Shown here piece after piece: positions 35,646-47,977 of a stretch of DNA of 64,000 nucleotides. Made by a program: the position numbers and the translations under genes. The DNA comes from Amaranthus tricolor (Eukaryota; Streptophyta; Magnoliopsida; Caryophyllales; Amaranthaceae), in contig NC_080058.1 in assembly GCF_026212465.1 (NCBI RefSeq), positions 20,061,333-20,125,332 of the forward strand. The letters run 5' to 3'. Below the pieces are notes generated by a model. That model was not told where the DNA came from. It saw nothing but the letters and a program-made list of their open reading frames with translations, and searched no databases. Position 1 is the first letter of the stretch. Every line of letters begins with the position of its first letter.

Positions 35646-37205
35646 CTACTCTCTGCACTCAATAGTGGCCTTATACCTTCCCAGCCAATCCATCCCCAAA
35701 ATTACTTCTAAACCTTCCATATCTAACACATACAAGTCGCTAGGAAAGACAACCTTTCCTATCCTTAAGGGTACATCCCTATACAGTTTTTCACAACTGT
35801 ACAATTTTCCCGATGGTACGGCCATCGTATAAGAAACTTTTTCAAAGGTTCCCAAATTCAATTTGTTTACTTTACTCTTTGCAAGAAATGAACATGTAGC
35901 TCCCGAATCAAATAATACATTCACAGCTATAGAATGAATGGCGAACGTACCTGTAACCACATCTGTCGCCTGGTCAGCTTCTCTTGCACTGACCGCAGAT
36001 ACCCTTCCACTCGCCGGCTGTACATTATTTCCTCCCACTTGATTCCCCCCGCGCTGCATTTCTGACCCTTCAACTCGGTTTACATCTACACGGCCTTGTC
36101 CTCCATAAAAAGGTCGCTGGAATCTCTGACCAGCATTACCACGATTTCCATTCTCGTACTGTTGGCTGGCTTGTCTACCGGCGTTGTTTAAATTTTGTTG
36201 CCGGTGTTGTCCACTCGGATGTTGGCTTCTACCCCCTTTCTTTATGTAGCACTCAAACTCTCTATGCCCCCTTTTGTGGCAAAAGTTACATTCGATCAAA
36301 TTCCCTTCACAATCTTTTCCCGGATGATTTCTCTTGCACCTTCTACAGAAATACTTCCTTTCATTGCCGTCTCGGTCCAGTAATGGCCTTGCAGGCTTCG
36401 CGTCGTTCCTAATCCCTGAATTCGAATTAGACCCGCCTCCCTGAAAATTTCCGAAATTTCTTGCTTTCTTCTGATAAAAGCCCGACATGTTCTCCAATAC
36501 CTGGCCAGAAATTTCTTTCCTCTTCTCAGGGATATTACCCTTCTCCTTTTCCTTCTTCTTCCTCAAAATGTTCCCTATTTGTGACGCTCTCTTATACATC
36601 TGTTCCATTGTGTTATATCGATCACTTTCAATATGTTTTTGAATGTCGAAAGATAAACCTAGCTCAAAGCGTTGCATCTTTTTCTCCTCCGTGGGTACGT
36701 CATCAGGACAATACTTGAGGTACTCCATAAATTTGTGGTAATATTCATCAACAGTCATACTACCCATCTCTAATCGCGCAAACTCGTTCGATTTATCTTT
36801 CCTTACATGCAGCGGATAAAATTTCTCTCGCATGGCCCTTTTGAACAAATCCCAACCAAAATCCCCCTCAGTCTGCTCTAACAACCCCGATCCACTGTTT
36901 GCCCACCAGTAGTCGGCTTCTCCAACCAAATAGAAGGCATCTTGATTGACTTTCAGTTCTTCTGGGCATTCTACTACATCGAAAAGTTTGTCAAATTCTC
37001 TTAACCAAAGTTCCAGTTCTGACGGTTCACCCTTACCTTCGAAAGTCGAGGGTTTGCTCTGGCTAATCCGTTTGCTCATTTCAGAGGCTAATTCCGACAC
37101 AGACTTCTCTCGGGGTGCGCTTGCATTTGATAACGCTTCCACCAGATTTCTTAGCGTTCGGTTAGCACCATATCTAGACAGTCTCTTCCTAGAAATTGGA
37201 GGCAT
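35646..37205 (-). CDS. Chromovirus gag and aspartic protease
   Basis: The start is taken as the ATG at 37205 (MPPISRKRLSRYG); the frame upstream has no ATG. The gag capsid-type region includes FEGKGEPSELELWLREFDKL and TVDEYYHKFMEYLKYCPDDV. CX2CX4HX4C-type knuckles follow (YFCRRCKRNHPGKDC, IECNFCHKRGHREFEC; about 36255-36360) and then a Gln/Asn/Gly-rich stretch. The protease has VNVLFDSGATCSFLAKS (active Asp near 35900) and ends with EVILGMDWLGRYKA. This is the longest intact product of the element. It is about 519 residues. Confidence 0.9.
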   Translation of the reverse strand: MPPISRKRLSRYGANRTLRNLVEALSNASAPREKSVSELASEMSKRISQSKPSTFEGKGEPSELELWLREFDKLFDVVECPEELKVNQDAFYLVGEADYWWANSGSGLLEQTEGDFGWDLFKRAMREKFYPLHVRKDKSNEFARLEMGSMTVDEYYHKFMEYLKYCPDDVPTEEKKMQRFELGLSFDIQKHIESDRYNTMEQMYKRASQIGNILRKKKEKEKGNIPEKRKEISGQVLENMSGFYQKKARNFGNFQGGGSNSNSGIRNDAKPARPLLDRDGNERKYFCRRCKRNHPGKDCEGNLIECNFCHKRGHREFECYIKKGGRSQHPSGQHRQQNLNNAGRQASQQYENGNRGNAGQRFQRPFYGGQGRVDVNRVEGSEMQRGGNQVGGNNVQPASGRVSAVSAREADQATDVVTGTFAIHSIAVNVLFDSGATCSFLAKSKVNKLNLGTFEKVSYTMAVPSGKLYSCEKLYRDVPLRIGKVVFPSDLYVLDMEGLEVILGMDWLGRYKATIECRE

Positions 37206-37589
37206 CTTCTGCAAGCGAAAGAAAGGTACCAATCAAAAGAATGTCCTAAGATTCGTAAACTTTGGAGAAAGAACAAGGTTTTGCTGGATAAACCTAACAG
37301 TCATTTACTTGTTTGTTTATATCTATAAATATATATATATAAGTATTATTATTATCATTATTATTAATTTTTTTTTTCAAGTTGAATACTTAAAAAGGAA
37401 ATTATGTATGTAATGCATAAACTTACAACACCAAAAGAAACAGCAAACACACTTCAATATTTTATAGATATCTTTTGATACACCAAAATTGCCTCAAGCA
37501 AGAGTTTACATTATTACTTTATTATTTATTTGTTTAAAAGATACAACTTAAAAATAACTCAAAGAAGGTCGCGAAAACAAAAAGAACAT
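37206..37589 (-). other. Spacer between the acidic ORF and gag
   Basis: AT-rich, includes TATATATATAAG (37330-37342). No coding evidence. Confidence 0.4.
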
Positions 37590-38210
37590 TTAGCGCCAAG
37601 CATCCCAAGCGTCAGCACCCTCATCGTAACTTTCTATATCGAAGTCCTCATCATCCCCGTCTTCTCCAGAATCAGAGCTGGAATTCGAATACGATTCTTC
37701 CGATTCACTACCACTATCTCTGGGGCTGCTTAATCGTGAATCCTCCACCTCCTCTTCAGGATCTTCCTCATCTGACCACCCCCTATCAAACCCAACCTCA
37801 AAGCCATATAAGTCGTAATGCGATCCCCAGTTCTCTCTCTCATCATCGCTGGAAATCTCTATATAAGTAGGCGGTTCCCGATTAGGCTCCCACATTACAA
37901 TATCACTCTCCGACTGAGCCTCGGTTTCCACCAGTGGGGAATCAGGCAGGATCCGCTCCCTTGACGGTTCCTTGGTCGCATCGGTGCCGACCGATATTGG
38001 AGGTTCGTTCTTCTCAGGTTCTACACTTCTCCTAAATTCAGACAAACGGTGTAATCTATTTAGGTCCAATTCTAAATCGTAACATACCCTATCGGCTTTT
38101 GCCTTAACCATAAGCATCCTTTCCCTATAATCTCTAATACTTTCACCACTCCTTATTTTCCATATCTCTGCGTTGGAGACTTCTCTCCAGGCAGTCTCTG
38201 GGTCAAACAT
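37590..38210 (-). CDS. Acidic ORF upstream of chromovirus gag, unknown function
   Basis: 206 residues from ATG (38210) to TAA (37590), between the primer site and gag and on the same strand. The N-terminal 60 residues are mixed charged and look helical (ESIRDYRERMLMVKAKADRV). The rest is strongly acidic (ERENWGSHYDL, EEDPEEEVEDSRL, SSSDSGEDGDDEDFD). TYIEISSDDE resembles a SUMO-interacting motif (short hydrophobic core then acidic/Ser), which is inference only. It is intact although gag-pol is damaged. I do not recognise a domain; it could be a retrotransposon accessory ORF. Confidence 0.6.
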   Translation of the reverse strand: MFDPETAWREVSNAEIWKIRSGESIRDYRERMLMVKAKADRVCYDLELDLNRLHRLSEFRRSVEPEKNEPPISVGTDATKEPSRERILPDSPLVETEAQSESDIVMWEPNREPPTYIEISSDDERENWGSHYDLYGFEVGFDRGWSDEEDPEEEVEDSRLSSPRDSGSESEESYSNSSSDSGEDGDDEDFDIESYDEGADAWDAWR

Positions 38211-38467
38211 GGGTACCTCCCTCGCTTCACTGGGGTGTGTGAGTCCATAGGGGTTTTTCCCTTATTCATATTCCTGAACATATACACATAACGAAAAAGA
38301 TTCAAGTAAGAAAATTGATAACTGAGAACACCTAATCACTATAAAGGGTCCCAAAACCAGCTACATCACAACAATCACATTCAAAGTTTTTTTTTTTTTT
38401 TTTTTTCCGACCATTCCCCAACTCTCATTCCTAAGGTCTGATATTCCTTTAGCACCTAAGGAACGTT

Positions 38468-38480
38468 GGCTCTGATACCA
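38468..38480 (-). other. Chromovirus primer-binding site
   Basis: Minus strand TGGTATCAGAGCC, complementary to the 3' end of initiator Met tRNA, two bases from the 5' LTR. Confidence 0.9.
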
Positions 38481-38482
38481 AT

Positions 38483-41400
38483 TGTAACGGCCCGGTTTAA
38501 GTGACCCGGAAAGTCATGTGAAAACATGATTCCGGTTCACAAACGGACACAAGAAAATTCATTTTCCACTCGGATCGTCAACGTTCCAACGGTAAAGGAA
38601 TATGGTCAACGCAGGAAACAACGCCAAACAAAATAAAACAAGTCAGCGGAAGTCTTTACATACAACTCGAGAGCCTACCGGCCTCTAGACTAGCTAAAAA
38701 GTTGTACGAGGTAAAAAGAAAAACGTCTTAAACTTTCGTTACATAAACTGAGTTATTTCGACTCATAAACTTATTACAAAGTATGTCTTAGACTTGATGG
38801 TTACGGGTTCTAAGCTGAGTCCTCACTCCAGCCCCCACCTGCAATCAACCTACTGCACGTCGTATGACAACACGTAGCAGGTTCCAAAGAACGACCAATA
38901 CACGTCAGAGACTTCATACATATATCAAACAGGTTGAATACAAGCATTGTGTTTACCCTAGCATGCAAAGGCTCTAATACATATTCTTTATTCAATATTT
39001 CCAATCTTGAAACGTTGCCCGTCCTGTTCGGGTCGTCCAAGTATAATTTCAAATATTTTTTTGGTGGAATACACTTGGGAGATCTAATCCCAAGGCAACC
39101 ACCGACCTAAGACGTTGCCCGTCCTGTTGGGGTCGCCAAAGGCTAAAGTATGCATATCCCCATGGTGACCGTAATGATCCAAAACTGCCATGGGAACAAT
39201 AATTTATAATATTCCAAACCATTTGTTAACCCTCTTTGGGTAACATAACCAAACGTCAATCCCTTAGGGTGACTAACACATAAATTCTCCGTTTCACTTA
39301 ATTATTTCATATTATTTGAGGTGTCTAATCCTTATGTGATTTACAAAGCCTCGATTAGAAATAAAACAGCATTACTTGCACAACCATATAAACAGTATGG
39401 TCTAAGCGTGTACCTTTGAACGCTGCAACACACGTTGTTCAAGCACAATAAGAATTTCGCCCTCTTATGAAACGAGGTCCTAAATAACACACACACACAC
39501 AAAACGATCACGTATTAGATCGTGTTTAAACATTTAATCCACTCAATACCGTTAAGATATCACTAAGACTTGATAATATCAAATGTTTTCATCCAACTCC
39601 CAATAGTTCCAAATTTTACATTCTGACCCGAAACTTTTATGGCCATTTCGGACAGTTTAGAAAATTCAAATTAAAAATCCGACTTCACCGCTGCGTCCGG
39701 AACGCATCAATTACCTTGGGTACCAAATTTCATAATTTCTAGCATCCAATTACTATTTTTTAATTATTTTAAGCGTTTTAACGAGTTTTAAAACGCATCG
39801 GTTAAATAAAACAACAACGAAACACACCCAACACTCGGATCGGGGTGCCACTACCGAGGCAGCAGCTGCTGTCCGAAATTCCTTTGACTTTAATTATTTT
39901 TATTTTATTTTATTTTTTTATTATTTAAATTATTTAATCCATTTTAAATCTCATAACCAAGATACACCTAACCGAAACTGAATTTACATTCTACTAAAAT
40001 AAAACAAACAAGACCAATTCTCCTATCACACAACCACTTGATATTTCCACACATCTAACAATACACAAAATCCCATCATCAATCTAAACCATCATCAAAA
40101 CATAAGGCTAACAACATAAGACATACTCATCCACAAGATCCTTCAAGAGCACTTAAAATTTCGTAAACCATGATAATTAAATTAATTACTTGATTCTCTT
40201 ATCAAATTAAAATTTTATAGAGAACCATAAACCATTATTTTTTTTTTGAATCAAAACATATATATATATATAAGGACAATCCTTTAAACAAATCAAATTT
40301 TGTTAAAGGATTTATAAACTCATGGATAGGGATACAGGCGGGGCGGGTCTAATAGGAGACCCGCCCCATCCCCACCCCATCGGGGCGGGGATGGGTCCCG
40401 GTTTGATGGGTCATGGGGCGGGTACGGGTATAAAATTCATACCCACCGCGGGGATGGGGATGGGGATGGGTTTTAGGTGCTACCCGCCCCATCCCCGCCC
40501 CGCCCCGCCTCACGAAATGTACAAATTTTGAGAATTGGAATACCCTAAATTATTTTTCAAATTTCTGAAAACCTTGAATTATTTTCAAATTTTTTGAAAA
40601 ACTTTAAAAACCCCGGTTTATATTTCTTTTAAAAAAAAAGTTTCAAAACCCTAAATACTTTGGGCCTTTGAAACCATCCATAGGATAATTTGCTTCACTG
40701 CTTCAAAACCCTAAATTATTTCTTTCAAAACCTTGAATGCTGGCCGTCATTTGCTTGAATTGCTTCACTGCTTCATTTGCTTCACAGCCTTCACTGCTGC
40801 CGTCACTTCACTGCTGCACTCCCATCTTCTTCTTCTTCTTGAAACACTCCCATCTTCTTCAATCTTGCTGCATATCGTCATCATCTTCAATCGTCTCTGT
40901 CTTTTCTCCAGTCATTGGGTAAGTTTCTTATTTTCTTCAATCGTCATCTTCTTCAATCGTCTCTATCTTTCCTGATCTGCATATCGAATATAATTTTATT
41001 AGATGATGTATATGCTGCTTGCTTTTCACTTCTGCTCGTTTCTGGTATAAAACATGGGTTTTGATTGGTTTATAAAGTAGCAATTTTGTGATTTTGTGCT
41101 TTTGTGATTTTGTGATTTTGTGATTATTTTATAACTCAAATTCTACATTTTATGGTAATTTTCATTTCTTTTATTTACCTAAAAAATGTCGATCAAATAA
41201 CTATACAAACATACAATTTCAAGAAAATATAGAATTCAATATTCAAGAATAACAAAGCAATATGATCTACATCTTGTTGACATTTACATTCAGATTGTTA
41301 GGAAGAAAATATGAGTTTTGAGAATTGATGAAGAAAGAAAGGGGAAAAGAGAAAATGTGGAAAAAAATAATTGAAAATAAATATGTGACACAGATGGGTA

Positions 41401-42499
41401 TTAAGCGGGGATTTGACGGGTGGTGGGGCGGGTAAAATGGGTATTAGACGGGGATGGATACCCAGATGGGGATGGGGATGGGGATGGTATTAGGTACAAA
41501 CCCATCGAGGCGGGGACGGGGAAAAAAATTATACCCGCCGCGGGGATGGGGTTGGGGATGGGGATTGATTTACCAGATGGGGATGGGGATGGTAACGTCA
41601 ATACCCGCCCCGCCCCGCCCCGTTTGCATCCCTACTCATAGATACCTACGTTACTTAATCCATACACTTAAAATTTCTTCTAACAAACTAAAATCTTGCT
41701 AGAGAAATATAAATCGTAAAATAAATTCATTTTAACCTTTGAATAGACTTTATTCTTATAACAAATTTAAACTTTGTTAAAGAATGTAAATCAAGGAAAA
41801 TTTTATATAATAGAAATAGGATTTAATCCTTTTAACAAACCAATTTTATCAAATGATTATTAAAGAAAACTTATATAAAATACTCAATCCTCCTAATAAG
41901 TCATAGGATATCATCATAAAAAAAAAGAAGATTATGTAATCCCATACTAAAATTTCTTATAAATAAAATTTATAATTAACAACCCAACTTACTTACCCTT
42001 TGATTAGAAGATTGGATTGAACAAAAATGTTTTTTTTTTTTTTTTTTTTTTCTTGAGTGTCGAAAACCAAGAGCAACAAGGGAGAATTTTCTGAATTTTT
42101 TTTCTTCACTTAGAAGATTAAGAATGTGAGGAATTCAAATTGAAGCTTAAGGATTAATAGGCAAATTAAGGGATGGCTTAAAGTGTCATAATTCACACTT
42201 ATGAGAGGAGTTACAAAACTCCTCCCCTTACTCCTACACAACCGGCCACCTATTCCCCTTCCCCTATATTTTTTTTTGGTTAATTAATTAATTAAACAAT
42301 TATTATACTATTGTTAATTGTCATGCGATAACCTCGTACGCGATAAAATTCGTTACCGTTAAAATTTAACTCACTTTATTTTTTGTAATTAACTATGTAA
42401 AATAATATAATTTAATATTACTTATTTATTGTATTTTATTATACTTTATTTTATTATATTTTATTTATTTTTAAACTCGATAAATTACGGGGTGTTACA
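38483..42499 (-). repeat. Chromovirus 5' LTR containing a hAT element
   Basis: 4017 bp; 1308 of these are the hAT insertion and 8 its target duplication. The remainder aligns closely with 29774-32386 apart from the differences listed there. Confidence 0.9.
40327..41634. mobile_element. Non-autonomous hAT element inside the chromovirus LTR
   Basis: Ends TAGGGATACAGGCGGGGCGG and, reverse complemented, TAGGGATGCAAACGGGGCGG. Flanks CTCATGGA (40319-40326) and CTCATAGA (41635-41642) form an 8-bp duplication with one change, and the uninterrupted site exists in the other LTR (31536-31543). Both ends carry GC-rich GGGGATGGGG repeats; the middle is AT-rich. A T/C-rich stretch with CATCTTCTTCTTCTTCTTG at 40826-40844 and a possible donor (GGGTAAGT) at 40918 may be leftovers of a transposase gene 5' end. 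No transposase domain remains. Confidence 0.85.
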
Positions 42500-43506
42500 A
42501 ATATTCCCATTCTTCTTTGTGGACCCATTTTTGAGGGGGAGCAATGGGCACATATACAGCGCATCTAGAGATTTTCAAATGTGAAATATTTGGTTCATGA
42601 CCAGCTACTAATTGCATTGGCGAATATTTATGATAAGCTGTAGATCTTAGCCTAATCAATGCTGCTGCATGTAATATTGCATAACCCCAGGCCGATGATG
42701 GTAATTTTGATTTCATTAGCAGTGGTCTTGCAATTAATTGCAATCTCTTAATTAAGGATTCAGCAAGACCATTTTGTGTGTGAACATGTGGCACAGGGTG
42801 TTCCACTTTAATTCCAATTGACATGCAATAATCATTAAAAGTTTGAGATGTCAATTCACCGACATTGTCCAATCTAATACTTTTTATTGTATAATCAGGA
42901 AAATGATTTTTCAATTTGATGATTTGTGCAAGTAGTTTTGCAAATGCATTGTTTCTACTTGATAGAAGGCTTACATGTGACCATCTTGTGGAAGCATCTA
43001 TTAAGACCATGAAGTACCTAAAAGGTCCACATGGTGGATTAATTGGTCCACATATATCTCCTTGAATTCTTTCAAGAAATATAAGAGATTCAGTAACAAT
43101 CTTATTTACTGATGGTCTAGTAATAAATTTTCCAAGAGAACAAGAGGTGCATAAGAGCTCATTCGACTGGGGAATCTTAATATTTCTTAGTGGATGCCCG
43201 ACTGAATTTTCTATTATTTTATACATCATCCCAGTGCCAGGATGACCTAAGCGGTCATGCCTTAAAGTGAATCGCTCCTTATTGTCTAGTCTTATCATAT
43301 TTATTTCAATCGGGCGTATATGGGTGAGATACAACCCCGATGAATATGCTGGCATCCTTTCAAGGATAATTTTCGTTCCATTTCTTTCTGCTGTAAGGCA
43401 TAAGAATTCTTTTTCATCTATACTTTTGGTTTCCATATGGTAACCATTTTGCCTTATTGCCTTGAAACTGATAAGATTTCTTCGAGATTTACTCGAGTAT
43501 AGTGCA
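42500..43506 (-). pseudogene. Copia 2 integrase core and zinc finger
   Basis: Minus-strand open frame: RRNLISFKAIRQNGYHMETK, the HHCC finger (LRHDRLGHPGTGMMYKII, LLCTSCSLGKF), and catalytic residues in RIQGDICGPINPP, KSIRLDNVGELTSQ and HTQNGLAESLIKR. It is bounded on the left by the chromovirus LTR and on the right by the insertion at 43507. All three catalytic acids are present. Confidence 0.87.
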
Positions 43507-46500
43507 TGTAACAACCCGAGTTACCGTTGACCGGGTAAACAGGGTCATCACTGGGTTCGTTTCCCAAGAAACTGAAATCACATTTCCAAAACTCAAGCAA
43601 GGGGTCACAAGCTCTTCAATGTGACTAACTCAGCTAAATCCCAAAGCCAACATCTAACTAATACAACAATTATATATTTATCCAAAAACCTAATACAAAA
43701 TTACAAATTCCTACGTGCTCAGCTCAATATAAATCCTTGGAACGCTATTCAACACCGTTAACCCATCGTTCCCGACCGGTTCCGATCTGTGATCAAACTA
43801 AAAGATGGAAACAATAGGGAATCAGATTAAACTGAGTGAGAAGCAACAATCCAAAACAATTAAACACAGCAATTCAAAACAATGGTTTAAAAGCAACATC
43901 AGTTTCCTAGATCTATGTGCGCATAGGGATTCTAGTTGAGAGGAACATCCATAGCTCTAAGGCTATGTCTCTCTCGGGTGAAGCTAGTCAATATCTCAAT
44001 GACAATTCGCTTCAAAAACAGGGAGTAGGGAACCATGTTCCTCAACTCCGTCAATGACCAGCTCGCAAGCCCGATCCATTGACCATATCAATATCAGCAT
44101 AATCATTCATAAACATTTATCACATTCATACAAATTTCGCAAACTTTGAAATAAACATTTTACAAATGGTAGCCTGGCCAGACCCCTTTTTAAGGGACTG
44201 TTACTACTCACCAATAACGCTTCAAGAAGCGAAGTCCGTTTCTCCACGATCACTAGAAAGGTTCCTCGATGATGTCGTCTCCTGGAGCATAACAAACATA
44301 ACATCACAACAAAGCGTTCGATACTACAAACTAGGTTCATATAACTCATTGTATCTCCTCCTATGATCGCATCTTAGTTCCATCTTCTATTCTAATAATT
44401 CTAATTTCAAAGATTGCGCAAGTTCTAATTCTAACCCCAACATATATAAAAAAAATATAACCTTATAGCCTTGTAACGATCATACGTCTCCACAATTCCC
44501 TTTGTATTTCCAATTCAAACACTTCTAGTTCATTTAACTCAAACCAAGAAACTAAACAAGATTAACCAGTTATCCTAAAAGAAGAACACAACTAATTTAT
44601 CCATTCAACTAATAACTTTCACACGAACCCTGATACTTTCGAGAATAACCAATCATATAAAATCAAGGGTTATATCCAACACTTACAATTACCCAACTAT
44701 TAAATAAATAGCTACAACAAAGAACTATCCACCACTAGCAAATTCACATGAATCAACTAACATTTAAGAACATCAAGTTTCCATAAACTTTCCACATTCA
44801 ATATCCTATCGATATCCTAATCTTCGTAAGTTCATACTAATTAATAATTCCACAATTAAGTTCTGTTCACCACTTTGACCTATAATTATCATTAACAACA
44901 TTCAAATCCAAATCCTCACCACTACCTATACACCATCAAGACACTACGAATCCATTCCCACAAATTGTTTCACAAGTATCTGATATTATATCTAAGAGTA
45001 TCAATCTATTCAATTATTCACCATTATCATAACTTGTCACAACTCTTAGTTCCTAACATTAATTCAGCAGCTAAATACACATATCCATCAGCTAGTCTCA
45101 ATCAAAAAAACTCATCTAATTAGGAATCCCGTAATGGTTTTAGGACACCTTTTACAAAAACAGGCATAACTCACTCATACGAAAACTAAATGAGACAATT
45201 TAAGTGGCTACGTGACCATTACTCAGAGCTCTACTATTCTTATTAAGACACTAAAACCCAGAAACAATTAAAACGATCCCAAAATAGCCAAAACAGAAGA
45301 TTCATTATGGATTTTCAAGACAGCCTGCTAGTATTTCACTATTTTGAACATAACTCCCTCATATAAACTCATTTTGGAGCGATTCAAGTGCCCACGTGAT
45401 CGAAACTCGAAGCTCTACAAATCTCATAAATACACCAAAACCCCAAAACGACTCTAACTATTTCAAAAACAGCAACACAATTCGGACAGCACAAAACGGA
45501 ACCTCATTGTCGATCTTTATGACAGTCTAGTAGTATTTTGGACATAACTTCCTCATACGAACTCATCTCGGGGTGATTCAAGTGTCCACACGACCGCGAC
45601 TCAAAGTTCTACAAATCTCAAGCAGACATAAGAACCCAAAAACAATCAGAACCATCCCCAAAATAGCCAAAATAGAAAGTTCAGTTTATGAACTGAAATT
45701 TCAGAATCCCAAATACTTAATTTGATACTAGAACTCAAATAACCCAAATAACCAATACTAATCAACACTAGCAAGAACCCAATTACTATTTAAACTCATA
45801 CTCTAATTAAATTCAAGTTGATGCTTAAATTTGATTTAAAAAACCAAAATTGAATCCACAAATACCAAACTACTTTAAAACATTCAATCAATACTTAAAT
45901 AGTATAGCTTGTAGATTACCTCAATCACCATTGAAGGAAGAGGAAAGAGTGTATGGTGGTGTGGTGACACAGGTCAGCCCAAGGGACCCGGTGGTGGTCT
46001 TGGGTCTGGACGTCTGCTGCTGCCGTGGAAACAGCCACAAAACGTGGCTGCTGCTGCCTGGGGGTCGCGGCTGCTGTAGGGGAGAAGGAGTGTGTGTCTG
46101 CGGGTGGCTACGATGGAGGCGTGGCCTGGTGGTGCTGGGGCTGCTACTGAATCGTGAGGGAGATGGAGAATGAGTGAGTCCAGTGTGAGGGAGAAAGGAA
46201 AATGGATGAGTATAAGGGTTTATAATTAAGGAGTTAAAGGTAATGAGTCATAGATTACGTGGCTAAATTACGGTGACTCAACTTCATACTCATACTCACG
46301 AAAATATGAGATGGGTAATACACCCATATTTTTCGTCGTATAATTTATTTTTCAATACTTTATTTAAATTTATTTTTATAAAGATAAGATAGTAATCAAT
46401 TAATAAAATATAATCAAAATACACTTCTATCAAAGTATTCTTTATACTAATTTTATACATTAAATAAAATATACCTCTTTCTTGAAAATGTTAACAAATC

Positions 46501-47485
46501 AAATACTTGAGTCAATATCATCAAAATAATAATATTATTACTCGAATTAACTTACTTAATAACCTCAATCAGCTTAATAAACTTATAATTAAGCTTGATT
46601 AAATGTAGTCTATTTCATTCTCCCCAACTTAAAATAATTTCGTCCCCGAAATTATATCTACACTTCTGATCACCCTTCATAACATATAACTCGAATTTCG
46701 TGAAATGAGAACCAAATAAACTTTAGTTACTCCCCAACTTTGATTCAAGACATACTATATCTATAAATTTTCAATCATATAAGATGAATTACATATTGGT
46801 AACACAACTAAACTCAATTGAATTACTCCAAACCTTTAAATTTGAAACTTCAACCTCGATTTACTTTACGTGAACTTTCACATGTACTTTAAATCAACCA
46901 CCTTACTTCAAAATCTTTTATACCTTTAATTACATATTTGGTCATTTCAACCTTTTTATATCCTTAGTTTGAGATATTAAATCATCAACTTACTTGTTTC
47001 CCAATTACAATTAAGTTTTTAATTAAGAACTCTTATAACTCCCGAGATACTTTGAGATGAATACCTTAAGTCATTTATTGAATCTCATATTCATTAAAGA
47101 TATCCACAATCATTTTTCTATCGACTTTTAATAACTCAAAACTCGATCATTGTCAACTTACTTTGAATTATAACATTTGTAACCCTAATCTTCATTTAAC
47201 GCATAAAACTTCAATTTCCATAACAAATTCATCCGAAATAATTTCAATAACCTTTAGATATTCAAATTCGTATTTTTTTTTCCTAAACCATTATTCTATT
47301 ATACTCATGTTTTACCATTAATAGTTTCATACAATCCCAATATTTTTTTTTTAAACCTTTAATAACCAAACATTTCCTCACTTACAAAATCAAACTTCTC
47401 ACAATTTAAGTATTCTTTAAACTTCCAATTGATCCCTTTTTTTTTTCTCAATTCACATTTTACCATTAATTTTCTCGATGTTACA
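43507..47485 (-). mobile_element. Solo LTR (or collapsed LTR element) in copia 2, duplication GTGCA
   Basis: Starts TGTAACAACCCGAG and ends TTTCTCGATGTTACA, flanked by perfect GTGCA copies (43502-43506, 47486-47490). 3979 bp without gag, pol or primer site. It resembles the LTRs at 49891-51863 and 55983-58818 (shared ACTCACTCATACGAAAACT-type and CAGAGCTCTAC motifs). Oddly, ATTCTCCCCAACTTAAAATA followed by TTTCGTCCCCGAAATT (46617-46655) looks like the junction of an LTR with its polypurine tract, 0.87 kb from the end. It may therefore hold internal sequence. The frame at 45850-46173 is probably non-coding. Confidence 0.75.
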
Positions 47486-47690
47486 GTGCATCATTTATTT
47501 CTAATTTTGTCCCCATAGGGAGTATGATGCATGCTTTTCCAGTGCATTCGATTAATTTTGCTGTTCCTGATATGGTATTGACATTTGCCTCAAGCAATGT
47601 TAGGTTTGAAAAATATTCTCGATTTTTCAATATCGTATGCGCTGCTCCACTGTCCAGGAGGCAATAAAATGTTGATCCATTTACTGACAT
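47481..47690 (-). pseudogene. Copia 2 aspartic protease
   Basis: Reads FYCLLDSGAAHTILKNREYF with the active DSGA, then TISGTAKLIECTGKACIILP. The solo LTR interrupts after KLEINDAL; the next residues (LYSSKSRRNL) are at 43506 leftward. Confidence 0.82.
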
Positions 47691-47977
47691 TTCCTTTTCT
47701 AAGACAAGAGAAGAAGAAAAAAAATTTATATTATTAATATAAAGCTAGAATACTCAATACAAAAACATAAGTAGAGAATTACAACTTATCAAACGAAAAA
47801 CAAGTTAGATAAACAGAAAATGAATCTAGTTTCTCAAAAGATGTAATTATCTTCTTCTTGGAGATCAAGTTTTTGGAGGTTCACATCCTCAGTAAAGAAA
47901 TCAGAGACATCTAAGGTGGGCCCAGATGTACTTGCTTCATTTACAAAATTTGCTTCTGCCCCTTTTCCTTTGTTTTT

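Noticed and set aside
40736..40975. Frame rich in Leu/Ser/His within the hAT element
   Set aside because: C/T-rich leader-like sequence; no transposase motif, two overlapping frames equally open.
45850..46173. 107-residue Cys/Gly-rich frame inside the solo LTR
   Set aside because: No conserved domain, lies within LTR sequence; GC-rich short region probably the LTR leader.
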